Below are positions 9,975 through 21,418 of a stretch of DNA of 64,000 nt, one piece after another; the stretch's first letter is position 1; each line of letters opens with the position of its first letter. The stretch covers positions 2,542,001 through 2,606,000 of the forward strand of contig NZ_JADPZX010000001.1 in the NCBI RefSeq assembly GCF_015712165.1, given 5' to 3'. The notes under the pieces are model-generated. The model searched no databases and was not told where the DNA came from. It saw only the letters and a list, made by a program, of their open reading frames with translations. This DNA comes from Streptomyces spinoverrucosus. GTDB taxonomy: Bacteria > Actinomycetota > Actinomycetes > Streptomycetales > Streptomycetaceae. Made by a program: the position numbers and the translations under genes.

Positions 9975-9980
9975 TACTCT
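9975..9980 (+). promoter_or_regulatory. -10 box of a leaderless promoter for the DUF1990 gene
   Basis: TACTCT ends 6 bases before ATG 9987. No ribosome-binding site is present between them, so transcription likely starts at the ATG itself. Confidence 0.5.
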
Positions 9981-9986
9981 TGGCGC

Positions 9987-10496
9987 ATGTCGTTCACGTA
10001 CGAGGATGTCGGCGCGACCCGCGAGACGGGCTTCTGCCCGCCCGGCTTCCACCCCCTGCACGTGCGTACCCGCATCGGCGAGGGCGAGCGGGTGTTCCAC
10101 CGGGCCGCCGAGGCCCTGTGCACCTGGGAGATGCACCGCGCGACGGGCTTCGGCATCGAGGCCACCGCCGACCGCGCCGCCCCCGGCGTCGACGTCACCA
10201 TCACCCTCGCCGGTCTGATCAAGGCCCCCTGCCGAGTCGTCTGGACACTGTCCGAGTACCGCCGCGCCGGCTGGGCCTACGGCACGCTGACCGGCCACCC
10301 GGAGTGCGGCGAGGAGGCGTTCGTGGTGGAGCGGACGGGGGACGGCACGGTGTGGCTGACGGTGTCGGCGTTCAGCCGGGGCGCGAAGTGGTACGCACGC
10401 GCGGGCGGACCGGCGACGCGGGGGTTGCAGGCGGCGTACGCGCGGAAATACGGGAAGGTGCTGCGCCGGCTGTGTGAGCCGGAGAACGAGTACTGA
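9987..10496 (+). CDS. DUF1990 family protein
   Basis: 169 aa. The sequence from MSFTYEDVGATRE, through GFHPLHVRTRIGEGE, to a C-terminal YARKYGKVLRRL has the look of the DUF1990 family, small cytosolic proteins of unknown function common in actinobacteria and some eukaryotes. I chose the second in-frame ATG (9987) because TACTCT stands 6 bases upstream and no Shine-Dalgarno fits either start; the earlier ATG at 9966 lies inside the preceding terminator hairpin. The gene is convergent with glgP. No catalytic motif is recognisable. Confidence 0.75.
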   Translation: MSFTYEDVGATRETGFCPPGFHPLHVRTRIGEGERVFHRAAEALCTWEMHRATGFGIEATADRAAPGVDVTITLAGLIKAPCRVVWTLSEYRRAGWAYGTLTGHPECGEEAFVVERTGDGTVWLTVSAFSRGAKWYARAGGPATRGLQAAYARKYGKVLRRLCEPENEY

Positions 10497-10523
10497 GCCC
10501 TTCCCGCACCGCACCTCACCGCA

Positions 10524-13139
10524 TCAGCGCAGCAACACCCCCGCCCCCTCCACCACATCCTCCGACGGCACCGCCACCAGCCCCAGCTCCGCGCTCGTCG
10601 CTAGCAGCCGGTGCGCGGGCAGGATCCGTACCGTGTAGCCGTACGGGCCCGTCCGGTCCAGGGACAGCGGGCCCTCGTACACCCACCGGCCCTCGTCAAG
10701 TCCGCCCGCCGGTTTCAGCGGGACCGTCGACGCGTCGGCGATGCGGTCCTCGGAGTCCACACGCCCGGAGACCGCCTGGACCTCCACGTCCTCGGGGGCG
10801 AGGCCGCCGAGGGCGACGCGGACGCGGACGGTGAGGGTCGAGCCGAGTTCGGCCGTCGCCGTGGTGGCCGAGGTCTCGACGTGGTCCACCCGCACGCCGT
10901 GCCAGGACCGGCGCACCCGGGTCTTCCACTCGGCCAGTTCGCGCGCCGAGTCCGGGTCCATCGCACGGTGGGCGTGCGCGGCGGGGGCGTACAGCCGCTC
11001 CACGTACTCGCCGACCATCCGGCCGGCCAGCACCTTCGGGCCGAGCAGCATGAGCGTCTGGCGGACCATCTCGATCCAGCGGTCGGGCAGACCGCCGGGG
11101 CCGCGCTCGTAGAAGCGGGGCGTGACCCGCTGTTCGAGCAGGTCGTACAGCGCCGCCGCCTCGATGTCGTCGCGGCGGTCGGGGTCCGTGCCCGCCCCGT
11201 CGGCGGTCGGGATCGCCCAGCCGAAGTCGGGCTGGAACCACTCGTCCCACCAGCCGTCCAGCACGGAGAGGTTGAGGCAGCCGTTGAGCGCGGCCTTCAT
11301 GCCGCTGGTGCCGCAGGCCTCCAGGGGGCGCAGGGGGTTGTTCAGCCAGATGTCGCAGCCGGGGTAGAGCTTCTGCGCCATCGCCATGCCGTAGTCGGGC
11401 AGGAACACGATCCGGTGCCGCACCCGCGGGTCGTCGGCGAACCGGACCAGCTCCTGGACGAGCCGCTTGCCGCCGTCGTCGGCCGGGTGCGCCTTGCCCG
11501 CGACGACGATCTGGATCGGCCGCTCGGGGTGCAGCAGCAGGTCCATCAGCCGGTCCCGGTCGCGCAGCATCAGCGTCAGTCGCTTGTACGACGGGACCCG
11601 CCGGGCGAACCCGATGGTGAGGACGTCCGGGTCGAGCACGCCGTCGATCCAGCCCAGCTCGGCCGTCCCGGCGCCGCGTTGCCGCCAGGAGGCCCGCAGC
11701 CGCTCCCGTACCTCGGTCACCAGCTGTTCCCGCAGGTTGCGGCGCAGCTCCCAGATGTCCTGGTCGGGGATGTCGGCGACGGCGTCCCACCGCTCCTCGC
11801 CGCCGGCGGTGAAGGCGTCCTCGGCGCGCTGGGCGCCGACCTGCCGGGCGCCGAGCTCGAACACCTCGGGGGCGATCCAGGTCGGGGCGTGCACGCCGTT
11901 GGTGACGGAGGTGATCGGCACCTCGTCGGGGTCGAATCCCGGCCAGAGCCCGGAGAACATCTCGCGGCTGACGTTGCCGTGCAGCAGGGAGACACCGTTG
12001 GCGCGCTGGGCCAGGCGCAGGCCCATCACGGCCATGTTGAACAGGTTGGGTTCGCCGCCCGGATACGTCTCCATGCCGAGCTGGAGGATGCGCTCGACGT
12101 CGATGCGCGGGAGTTCGGCGTCCGGCCCGAAGTGCCGGGCGACCAGCTCGCGGTCGAAGCGGTCGATGCCGGCCGGGACGGGCGTGTGGGTGGTGAAGAC
12201 GGTACCGGCACGGACGGCTTCCAGCCCGGAGTCGAAGTCGAGCCCGGCATCGCACAGCTCGGCGATCCGCTCCAGCCCCAGAAACCCGGCGTGCCCCTCG
12301 TTCGTGTGAAAGACCTCGGGCTCGGGATGCCCGGTGAGCCGGCAGTACGTCCGCACGGCCCGCACACCTCCTATCCCCAGCAGCATCTCCTGCAACAGCC
12401 GATGCTCACTGCCGCCGCCGTACAGCCGGTCGGTCACGCCCCTCTCGCGGAGGTCGTTCTCCTCGACGTCGGAGTCGAGCATCAGCAGCGGCACCCGGCC
12501 GACCTGGGCGAGCCAGATCCGGGCGCGCAACTGCCGGCCGCCGGGCAGGGCGAGGGTGACCTGGGCGGGCGTCTCGTCCTCCTCCTTGAGCAGGACGAGG
12601 GGCAGCTCGTTGGGGTCGAGGACGGGGTAGTGCTCCTGCTGCCAGCCGTCCCGGGAGAGGGTCTGCCGGAAGTATCCGTGCCGGTAGAGCAGCCCGACCC
12701 CGATCAGCGGTACGCCGAGGTCGCTGGCCGCCTTGAGGTGGTCGCCGGCGAGGATGCCGAGACCGCCGGAGTACTGGGGCAGGGCTGCCGTGATGCCGAA
12801 CTCCGGGGAGAAGTAGGCGACGGCGGCGGGCAGTTCACCGGGCTGCGCCTGGTACCAGCGCTCCCCGGTGACGTAGTCGCCCAGGTCGTCGGCGACGGTG
12901 GTCAGCCGGCGCAGGAAGCGGCGGTCCTCGGCCAGCTCGGCGAGCCGCGCGGGCGGGACGCTGCCCAGCAGCCGTACTGGGTCACCGCCCGACGAAGCCC
13001 ACCGCTCCGGATCGACGGACTGGAACAGCTCGCGCGTCTCCGTGTGCCAGGACCAGCGCAGGTTCCGCGCCAGATCACTGAGCGGCCGAAGGGGTTCGGG
13101 GAGAACGGGTCGGACGGTGAATCGACGGATCGCCTTCAC
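10524..13139 (-). CDS. glgP: Alpha-glucan (glycogen) phosphorylase
   Basis: 871 aa from GTG 13139, preceded by GAGGTGG; an upstream ATG at 13193 would add a poorly conserved leader. The N-terminal ~110 residues match the DUF3417 region that precedes the GT35 phosphorylase domain in the actinobacterial and archaeal type. Recognisable are GGLGILAGDHLK (active-site region), VFHTNEGHAGF, and the pyridoxal-phosphate region LNNPLRPLEACGTSGMKAALNG. The enzyme releases glucose-1-phosphate from non-reducing ends of glycogen or maltodextrin. It lies divergently upstream of the GlgE-pathway cluster, separated by two unrelated genes, and supplies the degradative arm. Confidence 0.94.
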   Translation of the reverse strand: MKAIRRFTVRPVLPEPLRPLSDLARNLRWSWHTETRELFQSVDPERWASSGGDPVRLLGSVPPARLAELAEDRRFLRRLTTVADDLGDYVTGERWYQAQPGELPAAVAYFSPEFGITAALPQYSGGLGILAGDHLKAASDLGVPLIGVGLLYRHGYFRQTLSRDGWQQEHYPVLDPNELPLVLLKEEDETPAQVTLALPGGRQLRARIWLAQVGRVPLLMLDSDVEENDLRERGVTDRLYGGGSEHRLLQEMLLGIGGVRAVRTYCRLTGHPEPEVFHTNEGHAGFLGLERIAELCDAGLDFDSGLEAVRAGTVFTTHTPVPAGIDRFDRELVARHFGPDAELPRIDVERILQLGMETYPGGEPNLFNMAVMGLRLAQRANGVSLLHGNVSREMFSGLWPGFDPDEVPITSVTNGVHAPTWIAPEVFELGARQVGAQRAEDAFTAGGEERWDAVADIPDQDIWELRRNLREQLVTEVRERLRASWRQRGAGTAELGWIDGVLDPDVLTIGFARRVPSYKRLTLMLRDRDRLMDLLLHPERPIQIVVAGKAHPADDGGKRLVQELVRFADDPRVRHRIVFLPDYGMAMAQKLYPGCDIWLNNPLRPLEACGTSGMKAALNGCLNLSVLDGWWDEWFQPDFGWAIPTADGAGTDPDRRDDIEAAALYDLLEQRVTPRFYERGPGGLPDRWIEMVRQTLMLLGPKVLAGRMVGEYVERLYAPAAHAHRAMDPDSARELAEWKTRVRRSWHGVRVDHVETSATTATAELGSTLTVRVRVALGGLAPEDVEVQAVSGRVDSEDRIADASTVPLKPAGGLDEGRWVYEGPLSLDRTGPYGYTVRILPAHRLLATSAELGLVAVPSEDVVEGAGVLLR

Positions 13140-13165
13140 ATTCCACCTCGTCAGCGTGCGGAGAA

Positions 13166-13187
13166 GGACGCACAGCGGTGTGCGTCC
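13166..13187 (-). promoter_or_regulatory. Hairpin in the glgP leader
   Basis: Perfect 9-bp inverted repeat GGACGCACA/TGTGCGTCC with a 4-base loop, 27 bases upstream of the glgP GTG. It could be an operator or a leader hairpin; the sequence does not decide. Confidence 0.4.
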
Positions 13188-13255
13188 CGTCATCAGAGTC
13201 GACGGTAGTGGTTACTTCGGCGTCGGTGGGGGCGCGCTGGGATGATCGGGGGGCA

Positions 13256-14574
13256 CTACGGCGCGTCGGGGTCCGTGAACTCCACGTCGTCGGGCAGAAC
13301 GTGCCCGAACAGTTCGAGACGACGGGCGACGGCGGCGGGGGTGCGGTCGAGTTGGTCGGCGGCGCGGAGGATGTGGGCGAGGGCGGGAGTGACCTTGCCC
13401 GCGCCGAAGGCCGCCGGAACTCCCCAGAGCGCCGCGCGCTCGCCGACCGGGCCCCGTTGCAGGGTCCGCATGGCACGGTCGAGGGCGTCGGTGTGCTCGC
13501 TCAGGGCGAGTTCGACGGCGAGGTGCGGGCAGTCGGTGGACATCGCCCGGCGACGCGGGCCGTCCGGCTGCCAGGTCACCTTCCCCAGTGCGGCGCGGAA
13601 GGACTCGCCGTCCACGGGGCGCTGACGCCGAGGTGTTCGGCGACGAGGGAGGAGAGCAGCATCGGGTCGACGGACATGTGATGGGCGACGGTGAGGAGGG
13701 TGCCGACCATCTCCCAGTCGACCGTGTGCTCGGCGGCGCGCTGGGCGGCGACGGTGTCCTGCTCGCAGGGCTGCCACTGCTCCAGGTCCAGGCCGATCAG
13801 TTCGACGAGCTGCCACAACCGGTCGGGGCTGAGCACCTCGCGGACGAGCTCCGGTTCGAACTCCGGCCCGTCCGGCAGACGCTCCAGGCCGGCGAGCCCG
13901 GATCGCCGTACGGCACCGCGGGTCGCGGGCAGCCGCAGCAGCCACTGCCGGGCGAGCCACCAGGCGATGGCACGGGCCTCGGCGTCCCGGCCGCGCTGCC
14001 GGGCCCGGCGCTCCCGGTCCATCAGCGCCAGATGCCCGGCGCAGTACCGGTCGAAGGCTCCCCGGTCGGCGAAGCCGCAGTCCGCGGTGGCCCCGGGTGC
14101 GCCGTCCACCAGGGTCCAGGGCCTGATGTCCCGTGCCAGATGGGCGAACTGCGTACCGAACGCGGTGTAGAGGAAGGGACCCGCCACGAGCAGGGCGGCC
14201 TCGGTGAGGCTGAGGCCCGGCGGTTGCCGGTCGCCGTCCCGTCCCGTGGGGGCGGAGGCGGAGTCGTACAGCATGGTCGCGATGCCGCGTCGCATCCGGC
14301 TCTCGCTGCCCGTGGGCCGCCAGATGTCACCGTGTTCGGCGAGCCACGTGTCGGCGACGTCGGTCGTGCGCCCCCACAGGCCGACGAGCCGCGCGACCGC
14401 GTCCCGCACCTGCCCCACGGCCTCCTCGGCGGCGGCTTCGTCGAGCCGTTCGCAGACCACCCGCCGCCACGCCTCGTGCTCGACGACCGTCTTCTGCCAG
14501 GGGTGCTGGGGGGCCTGGCCCGCACGGGCGATATGGCCGATTCCGCCCGCACACGCGTCCTTGTGGTGGTTCAC
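13256..14574 (-). pseudogene. Conserved hypothetical protein interrupted by a single-base frameshift
   Basis: From GTG 14574 (reading VNHHKDACAGG) the frame runs to LVAEHLGVSAP and then leaves the conserved-looking sequence, reaching a stop at 13576. The adjacent frame continues smoothly with VDGESFRAALGKVTWQ to a stop at 13256. Adding one C to the CCCC run (GGGG on the plus strand, 13617-13620) restores a single 439-codon frame. So either the gene is mutated or the sequence misses one base. The protein is Trp/Arg-rich, soluble-looking, without a motif I recognise. It is divergent from the subtilisin gene with 83 bp between starts. Confidence 0.75.
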
Positions 14575-14657
14575 ACCGCACGAGAGGCTGCCAACCGGCG
14601 TGCCGTGCCCGCGTGGGCGGGTCGGCGGGCGTCGAGGCGAGGAGGGGAACGCAGACC

Positions 14658-15860
14658 ATGGCACGGACGCGAACTTGGCGTCTGCGCCGGGTGGGGGGCC
14701 TGACCGCGGTGACGTGTGCCGCGGTCCTCACGGCCGGTGTCCCGCCCGCGCAGGCCGCACCGGAGGGGCGGATCGTCGGGGCCGGGGCACCCGGTTCCGT
14801 CAGCGGCAGTTATGTGGTGACGCTCAAGGGGGGTACGACGGCCTCGTCGGCGGGCGGCAGGGGCATCGCCGACCGGTACGGGGTCAGAATCAGCCATGTC
14901 TACGGCACCGCGCTGAACGGGTACGCCGTACGGGCCGACGAGAGACAGGCGAAACGGCTCGCGGCCGATCCGCGCGTCGCCTCCGTCGTCCAGGACACCC
15001 GCGTGGTCGCCGAGCACACCCAGAAGAACCCGCCGTCCTGGGGGCTGGACCGCGTCGACCAGCGGAACCTGCCGCTCGACCAGCGCTACACCTGGCCCGA
15101 CTCGGCGGGCAGCGGGGTCACGGTGTACGTGATCGACACCGGGATCCGGATCAGCCACAAGGAGTTCGGCGGGCGGGCCAGTTACGGCTGGGACTTCGTC
15201 GGCCGGGACAAGTCGGCGGGCGACGGGAACGGGCACGGCACCCACGTCGCCGCCACCGTCGCCGGCGCGAACCTGGGCATCGCCAAGAAGGCCAAGGTCG
15301 TCGCCGTACGCGTGCTCGACAACGCCGGCGGCGGTACGACCGCCCAGGTCATCGCCGGGATCGACTGGGTGACCAGGCACGCCCGCAAACCGGCCGTCGC
15401 CAATGTGAGCCTCGGCGGCTTCCACAACGCCCAGTTGGACGCCGCCGTACGCAACTCCATCGCCTCCGGCGTCACCTACACCGTCGCCGCGGGCAACGAC
15501 GGACTCCCGGCCGGGCTCTACTCACCGGCGGGTGTCCGCGAGGCGATCACGGTCGGCGCCACGAACCGCACCGACGCCCGGCCGTCGTTCTCCAACCACG
15601 GCTCGGCACTGGACCTGTTCGCGCCAGGTGTCTCGATCACCTCCGCCGGCCACCGCAGCGACACCGCCCGGGCGACCTTCTCGGGTACGTCGATGGCGTC
15701 GCCGCACGTCGCCGGCGCGGCCGCGCTCTATCTGGCGGGCCGTCCGAAGTCCACTCCGGCGCAGGTCGCCAAGGCGCTCGTGGCGGGCGCGGCCTCCGGA
15801 AAGGTCTCCGGGCGCGGCCTCGGTTCACCGAACAAACTTCTTCAAGTACCGCGGTCGTAG
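14658..15860 (+). CDS. Secreted subtilisin-like serine protease (S8 family)
   Basis: 400 aa, ATG preceded by GGAGGGG (14641-14647). The N-terminal Sec signal (RTWRLRR, then a hydrophobic core ending ~AQAAPEG) is followed by an inhibitor-I9-type propeptide (SYVVTLKGG). The S8 domain has the catalytic Asp in YVIDTGIRISH, His in GHGTHVAATVAG, oxyanion Asn in AAGNDG and Ser in FSGTSMASPHVAGAAALY. The protein ends shortly after the catalytic domain. It is predicted to be exported and to degrade proteins outside the cell, like the two M4 proteases 6 kb away. It has its own terminator and no operon partner. Confidence 0.93.
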   Translation: MARTRTWRLRRVGGLTAVTCAAVLTAGVPPAQAAPEGRIVGAGAPGSVSGSYVVTLKGGTTASSAGGRGIADRYGVRISHVYGTALNGYAVRADERQAKRLAADPRVASVVQDTRVVAEHTQKNPPSWGLDRVDQRNLPLDQRYTWPDSAGSGVTVYVIDTGIRISHKEFGGRASYGWDFVGRDKSAGDGNGHGTHVAATVAGANLGIAKKAKVVAVRVLDNAGGGTTAQVIAGIDWVTRHARKPAVANVSLGGFHNAQLDAAVRNSIASGVTYTVAAGNDGLPAGLYSPAGVREAITVGATNRTDARPSFSNHGSALDLFAPGVSITSAGHRSDTARATFSGTSMASPHVAGAAALYLAGRPKSTPAQVAKALVAGAASGKVSGRGLGSPNKLLQVPRS

Positions 15861-15889
15861 CGGCGCATTCCAGACCTGGTGCCAGCATC

Positions 15890-15914
15890 GGCCCCGTTCA
15901 TTCCGAACGGGGCC
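15890..15914 (+). terminator. Terminator after the subtilisin gene
   Basis: Perfect 10-bp stem GGCCCCGTTC/GAACGGGGCC with loop ATTCC, starting 30 bp after the stop and followed by GGTCTTGT. Confidence 0.8.
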
Positions 15915-15963
15915 GGTCTTGTGCGTAGACATACGCGCGAGTAGTTAACAAAGTGCCGGATTG

Positions 15964-15982
15964 CCCACCCGAATAGGGTGGG
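15964..15982. promoter_or_regulatory. Hairpin or operator upstream of glgE
   Basis: Inverted repeat CCCACCC-GAATA-GGGTGGG in the 163-bp region between the subtilisin terminator and glgE. Its loop overlaps a possible -10 (TAGGGT). It is either an operator or a leader structure. Confidence 0.4.
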
Positions 15983-16077
15983 AAGGCTCCAGCGGTACGC
16001 CCCACAGGCACACCCCGCGCACGACCCCACCTCCCCACAGCCATCCGCCCACCCAGTTGACGCGGAACGGAGCGGTG

Positions 16078-18164
16078 ATGCCCGCAACGCACCACTCGTC
16101 AGCACCCCCGACAGCCAGCACCGACAGCACCGAAGCTCTGCCCGTGCGCCCGGTGGACGACGGTTCGCCGGCCCCGGAGTCACCCTCCGCGGGCGACGTC
16201 ACCGCCGTCGGGCGCATACCGGTCCTCGACGTCCGCCCGGTCGTCCAGCACGGGCGCCGGCCCGCGAAGGCGGTGACCGGCGAGACGTTCGAGGTCTCGG
16301 CCACCGTGTTCCGCGAGGGCCACGACGCGGTCGCCGCCAATGTCGTGCTCAAGGATCCGGACGGCCTCCCCGGCCCGTGGACGCCGATGCGCGAGCTCGC
16401 CCCCGGCACCGACCGCTGGGGCGCCACCGTCACCGTCGGCCGGCCCGGCCTGTGGACGTACACCGTTGAGGCGTGGGGTGATCCGGTCAGTACCTGGCGC
16501 CACCACGCCCACATCAAGATCCCCGCGGGGATCGACACGGACCTGGTCCTGGAGGAGGGCGCACGGCTGTACGAACGCGCCGCCGAAGGTACGCCCGACG
16601 ACGACCGGTCCGTGCTGCTCACCGCCGTCGCCGCGCTGCGCGACGACACCCGCCCCGCCGCCTCCCGGCTGGCCGCCGCGTTGACGCCGGAGGTGGACGC
16701 GGTTCTCGCCCGGTATCCGCTGCGGGAGTTGGTGACCGCGTCCGAGCCGTTGCCGCTGCTGGTGGAGCGGGAGCGGGCACTGTTCGGGTCGTGGTACGAG
16801 TTCTTCCCGCGTTCCGAGGGCACGCCCGAGCGCCCCCACGGCACGTTCCGCACGGCCGCCCGCCGGCTTGCGGACATCGCCGCGATGGGCTTCGACGTGG
16901 TCTACCTGCCGCCGATTCACCCGATCGGCACCACCTTCCGCAAGGGCCGCAACAACACCCTGTCCGCCGGCCCCGACGACGTCGGCGTGCCCTGGGCCAT
17001 CGGCTCCCCCGAGGGCGGCCACGACGCCGTCCACCCCGGCCTGGGCACCCTGGAGGACTTCGACTGGTTCGTCACCCAGGCCGCAGCTCACGGCCTGGAG
17101 GTCGCCCTCGACTTCGCCCTGCAGTGCTCCCCGGACCACCCCTGGGTGGACAAGCATCCCCAGTGGTTCCACCACCGCCCCGACGGCACGATCGCCCACG
17201 CCGAGAACCCGCCGAAGAAGTACCAGGACATCTACCCCATCGCCTTCGACCGGGACATGGACGGCCTGGTCGCCGAGACCCTGCGGGTGCTGCGGCACTG
17301 GATGGCCCACGGCGTGCGCATCTTCCGCGTGGACAACCCGCACACCAAGCCGGTGATGTTCTGGGAGCGGGTCATCGCCGACATCGGCCGCACCGACCCG
17401 GACGTGATCTTCCTGGCGGAGGCTTTCACCCGTCCCGCGATGATGCACACCCTCGCCCAGATCGGGTTCCAGCAGTCGTACACGTACTTCACCTGGCGCA
17501 ACACCAAGCAGGAGCTGACGGAGTATCTGACCGAGCTGTCGGGTGAGGCCGCGAGCTACATGCGGCCGAACTTCTTCGTCAACACGCCCGACATCCTGCA
17601 CGCCTACCTCCAGCACGGCGGCCGTCCCGCCTTCGAGGCCCGCGCGGTCCTCGCCGCGACCCTCTCCCCCACCTGGGGCGTCTACAGCGGCTACGAGCTG
17701 TGCGAGAACACCCCGCTGCGCGAGGGCAGCGAGGAGTACCTCGACTCGGAGAAGTACCAGCTCAAGGCCCGCGACTGGGACGACCCGAACAGCATCGCCC
17801 CCCTCATCACTCGGCTCAACGCCATCCGCGGGCAGAGCCCCGCGCTGCGGCAGTTGCGCAACCTGCACTTCCACCACGCCGACCAGGAAGCGGTGATCGC
17901 GTACTCGAAGCGGTCGGGATCGAACACGGTTCTGGTGGTCGTCAACCTCGACCCCCACCACACCCAGGAGGCCACGGTCTCGTTGGACATGCCGCAACTC
18001 GGCCTGGACTGGCACGAGTCGGTGCCGGTGCGCGACGAGCTCACCGGCGAGACCTATCACTGGGGCAGGACCAACTATGTGCGCCTTGAGCCGGGCCACA
18101 GGCCCGCGCACATCTTTTCGGTTCTGCGACCGTCCACCCCGCAGATCGGAGGGTCACCCACAAC

Positions 18165-18168
<4 letters not shown>
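16078..18168 (+). CDS. glgE: Alpha-1,4-glucan:maltose-1-phosphate maltosyltransferase GlgE
   Basis: 696 aa. The enzyme transfers maltosyl units from alpha-maltose-1-phosphate to a growing alpha-1,4-glucan. The sequence is close to what I know of the S. coelicolor GlgE isoform I. An N-terminal domain begins at [21 protein letters not shown], followed by the GH13_3 barrel. The nucleophile Asp is at about residue 419 in [11 protein letters not shown] and the acid/base Glu at about 448 in [21 protein letters not shown] is also conserved. ATG 16078 follows CGGAG by five bases; GTG 16075 is an alternative. The ~30-residue Ser/Thr/Pro-rich N-terminus before PVLDV is longer and more acidic than in S. 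coelicolor as I recall it. First gene of the cluster, ATGA-coupled to treS. Confidence 0.97.
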
Positions 18169-19865
<1,697 letters not shown>

Positions 19866-19996
19866 AACGTCCGGGGCGGGGCGGTTTCTCCCGTCCCGCC
19901 CGGGGCACGCATCAGTAACACCCCGTCCGCCCGCGTGAGCCGAGACCGGCTGACAGCGCCCGCAGGCGAACCGGAGAAGGGGAAAGGACGCACGCC

Positions 19997-21397
19997 ATGT
20001 CGGAAGCCGTCATCCGCCCCGCCACGGCCGGCCCCGGCCTTCTCGCATCACTGGATCCGCTGCTGCGGGAATGGCTGCCACGCCAGCGCTGGTTCGCCGG
20101 AAAAGGGCGCCCGGTCACCGGGTGCTCGCTGGTGGCGGCCACCGAACTGCTGCCCGTCGGCGGCAAACTGGGCCTGTACCACCTGCTCGTCCAGGTCCAC
20201 CAGCCGCCCACACCGATCCCGGGCCCGGGCACCGCCCCGGTCCCCGGCGACTGCTACCAGCTCCTCCTCGGAGTCCGCGAGGCACTGCCTCCCCGGCTGG
20301 CACCCGCGCTGATCGGCCACGTGACCGAGGGCCCGCTCACCGGACACACGGTGTACGAAGCCCTGTACGACCCCCGGCCCGCCGAAGTGCTCCTGGAGGC
20401 ACTGCGCACCCAGGCCCGCATCGGCGGCCTCCGCTTCGAACGCGACCCGCACCAGGAGATCCGGCCCGGACTGGTCAGCCGCGCGGTGACCGCCGAGCAG
20501 TCCAACTCCTCGGTCATCTACGGAGATACGTTCATCCTGAAGTTGCTCCGCCGCATCGTCGCCGGCGTCAACCCCGACCTGGAGCTGCCGCTCGCGCTGG
20601 CCCGCGAGGGCTGCCCCCGGGTGCCCGCGCCGACGGCATGGCTGGAGGCGGAGCTGGCCGGGCAGTCGTACATCCTCGGTGTCCTCCAGCCCTACGTCCA
20701 GGGCGCCACCGACGGCTGGGAGCTGGCCCTGCACGAGCTGGCCAAGGGCGAGGACTTCGACACCGACGCGCGGGCGCTCGGCCGGGCCACCGCCGAGGTG
20801 CACACGGCACTGGCCCGCGCCCTGCCGACCGTCACCCTCGGCCACACCCAGCTGCGCTCGACGGTCGACGGCATGATCGGACGCCTCGACCTCGCCGCAC
20901 AGGCGGTGCCCGCGCTGCGGCCGTACGTCCCCGGGCTGCGCTCCGCGTTCGAGGCGCTGGCCGACCTCGCGGCCGAGGGTCAGACCTGGACCGCCCAGCG
21001 CATCCACGGCGACCTGCATCTCGGGCAGTGCCTGCGCTCGCCGACCGGCGAGTGGTCACTGATCGACTTCGAGGGCGAACCGGCCCGACCGCTCGCCGAA
21101 CGCCGGATGCCGCAGCCGACCGTGCGGGACATCGCCGGGATGCTGCGCTCCTTCGACTACGCGGCCCACTCCGTGCGGCCGTCGGTGCCGGGTTGGGCGG
21201 AGCACTGCCGGGCCGCGTACTGCTCCGGGTACGCCGAGATATCCGGCCGCGATCCGCGAACCGACCCGGTACTGCTGCGTGCCCATGAGACCGACAAGGC
21301 CGTTTACGAGGTCGTCTACGAGGCCCGGCACCGCCCCGACTGGCTCCCCGTGCCGCTGTCGGCGATACGGCGCCTCGCCTCGAACCGACCGACCTGA
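19997..21397 (+). CDS. pep2: Maltokinase (ATP:maltose 1-phosphotransferase), Pep2/Mak
   Basis: 466 aa. It phosphorylates maltose to maltose-1-phosphate, the GlgE donor. The C-terminal lobe is aminoglycoside-phosphotransferase-like with the catalytic loop HGDLHLGQC and the metal-binding segment LIDFEGEPARP. The N-terminal part has the maltokinase-typical LPRQRWFAGKG. ATG is preceded by AAAGGA with an 8-base spacer. 131 bp separate it from treS, containing an imperfect GC-rich hairpin (19872-19900), so expression relative to glgE-treS may be reduced or separately controlled. glgB follows 21 bp downstream. Confidence 0.95.
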   Translation: MSEAVIRPATAGPGLLASLDPLLREWLPRQRWFAGKGRPVTGCSLVAATELLPVGGKLGLYHLLVQVHQPPTPIPGPGTAPVPGDCYQLLLGVREALPPRLAPALIGHVTEGPLTGHTVYEALYDPRPAEVLLEALRTQARIGGLRFERDPHQEIRPGLVSRAVTAEQSNSSVIYGDTFILKLLRRIVAGVNPDLELPLALAREGCPRVPAPTAWLEAELAGQSYILGVLQPYVQGATDGWELALHELAKGEDFDTDARALGRATAEVHTALARALPTVTLGHTQLRSTVDGMIGRLDLAAQAVPALRPYVPGLRSAFEALADLAAEGQTWTAQRIHGDLHLGQCLRSPTGEWSLIDFEGEPARPLAERRMPQPTVRDIAGMLRSFDYAAHSVRPSVPGWAEHCRAAYCSGYAEISGRDPRTDPVLLRAHETDKAVYEVVYEARHRPDWLPVPLSAIRRLASNRPT

Positions 21398-21418
21398 CCC
21401 TCCCAGGAGGCTCCGCCC

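Noticed and set aside
10611..13208. 865-codon plus-strand open frame
   Set aside because: It is the mirror of glgP, low-complexity and without domains.
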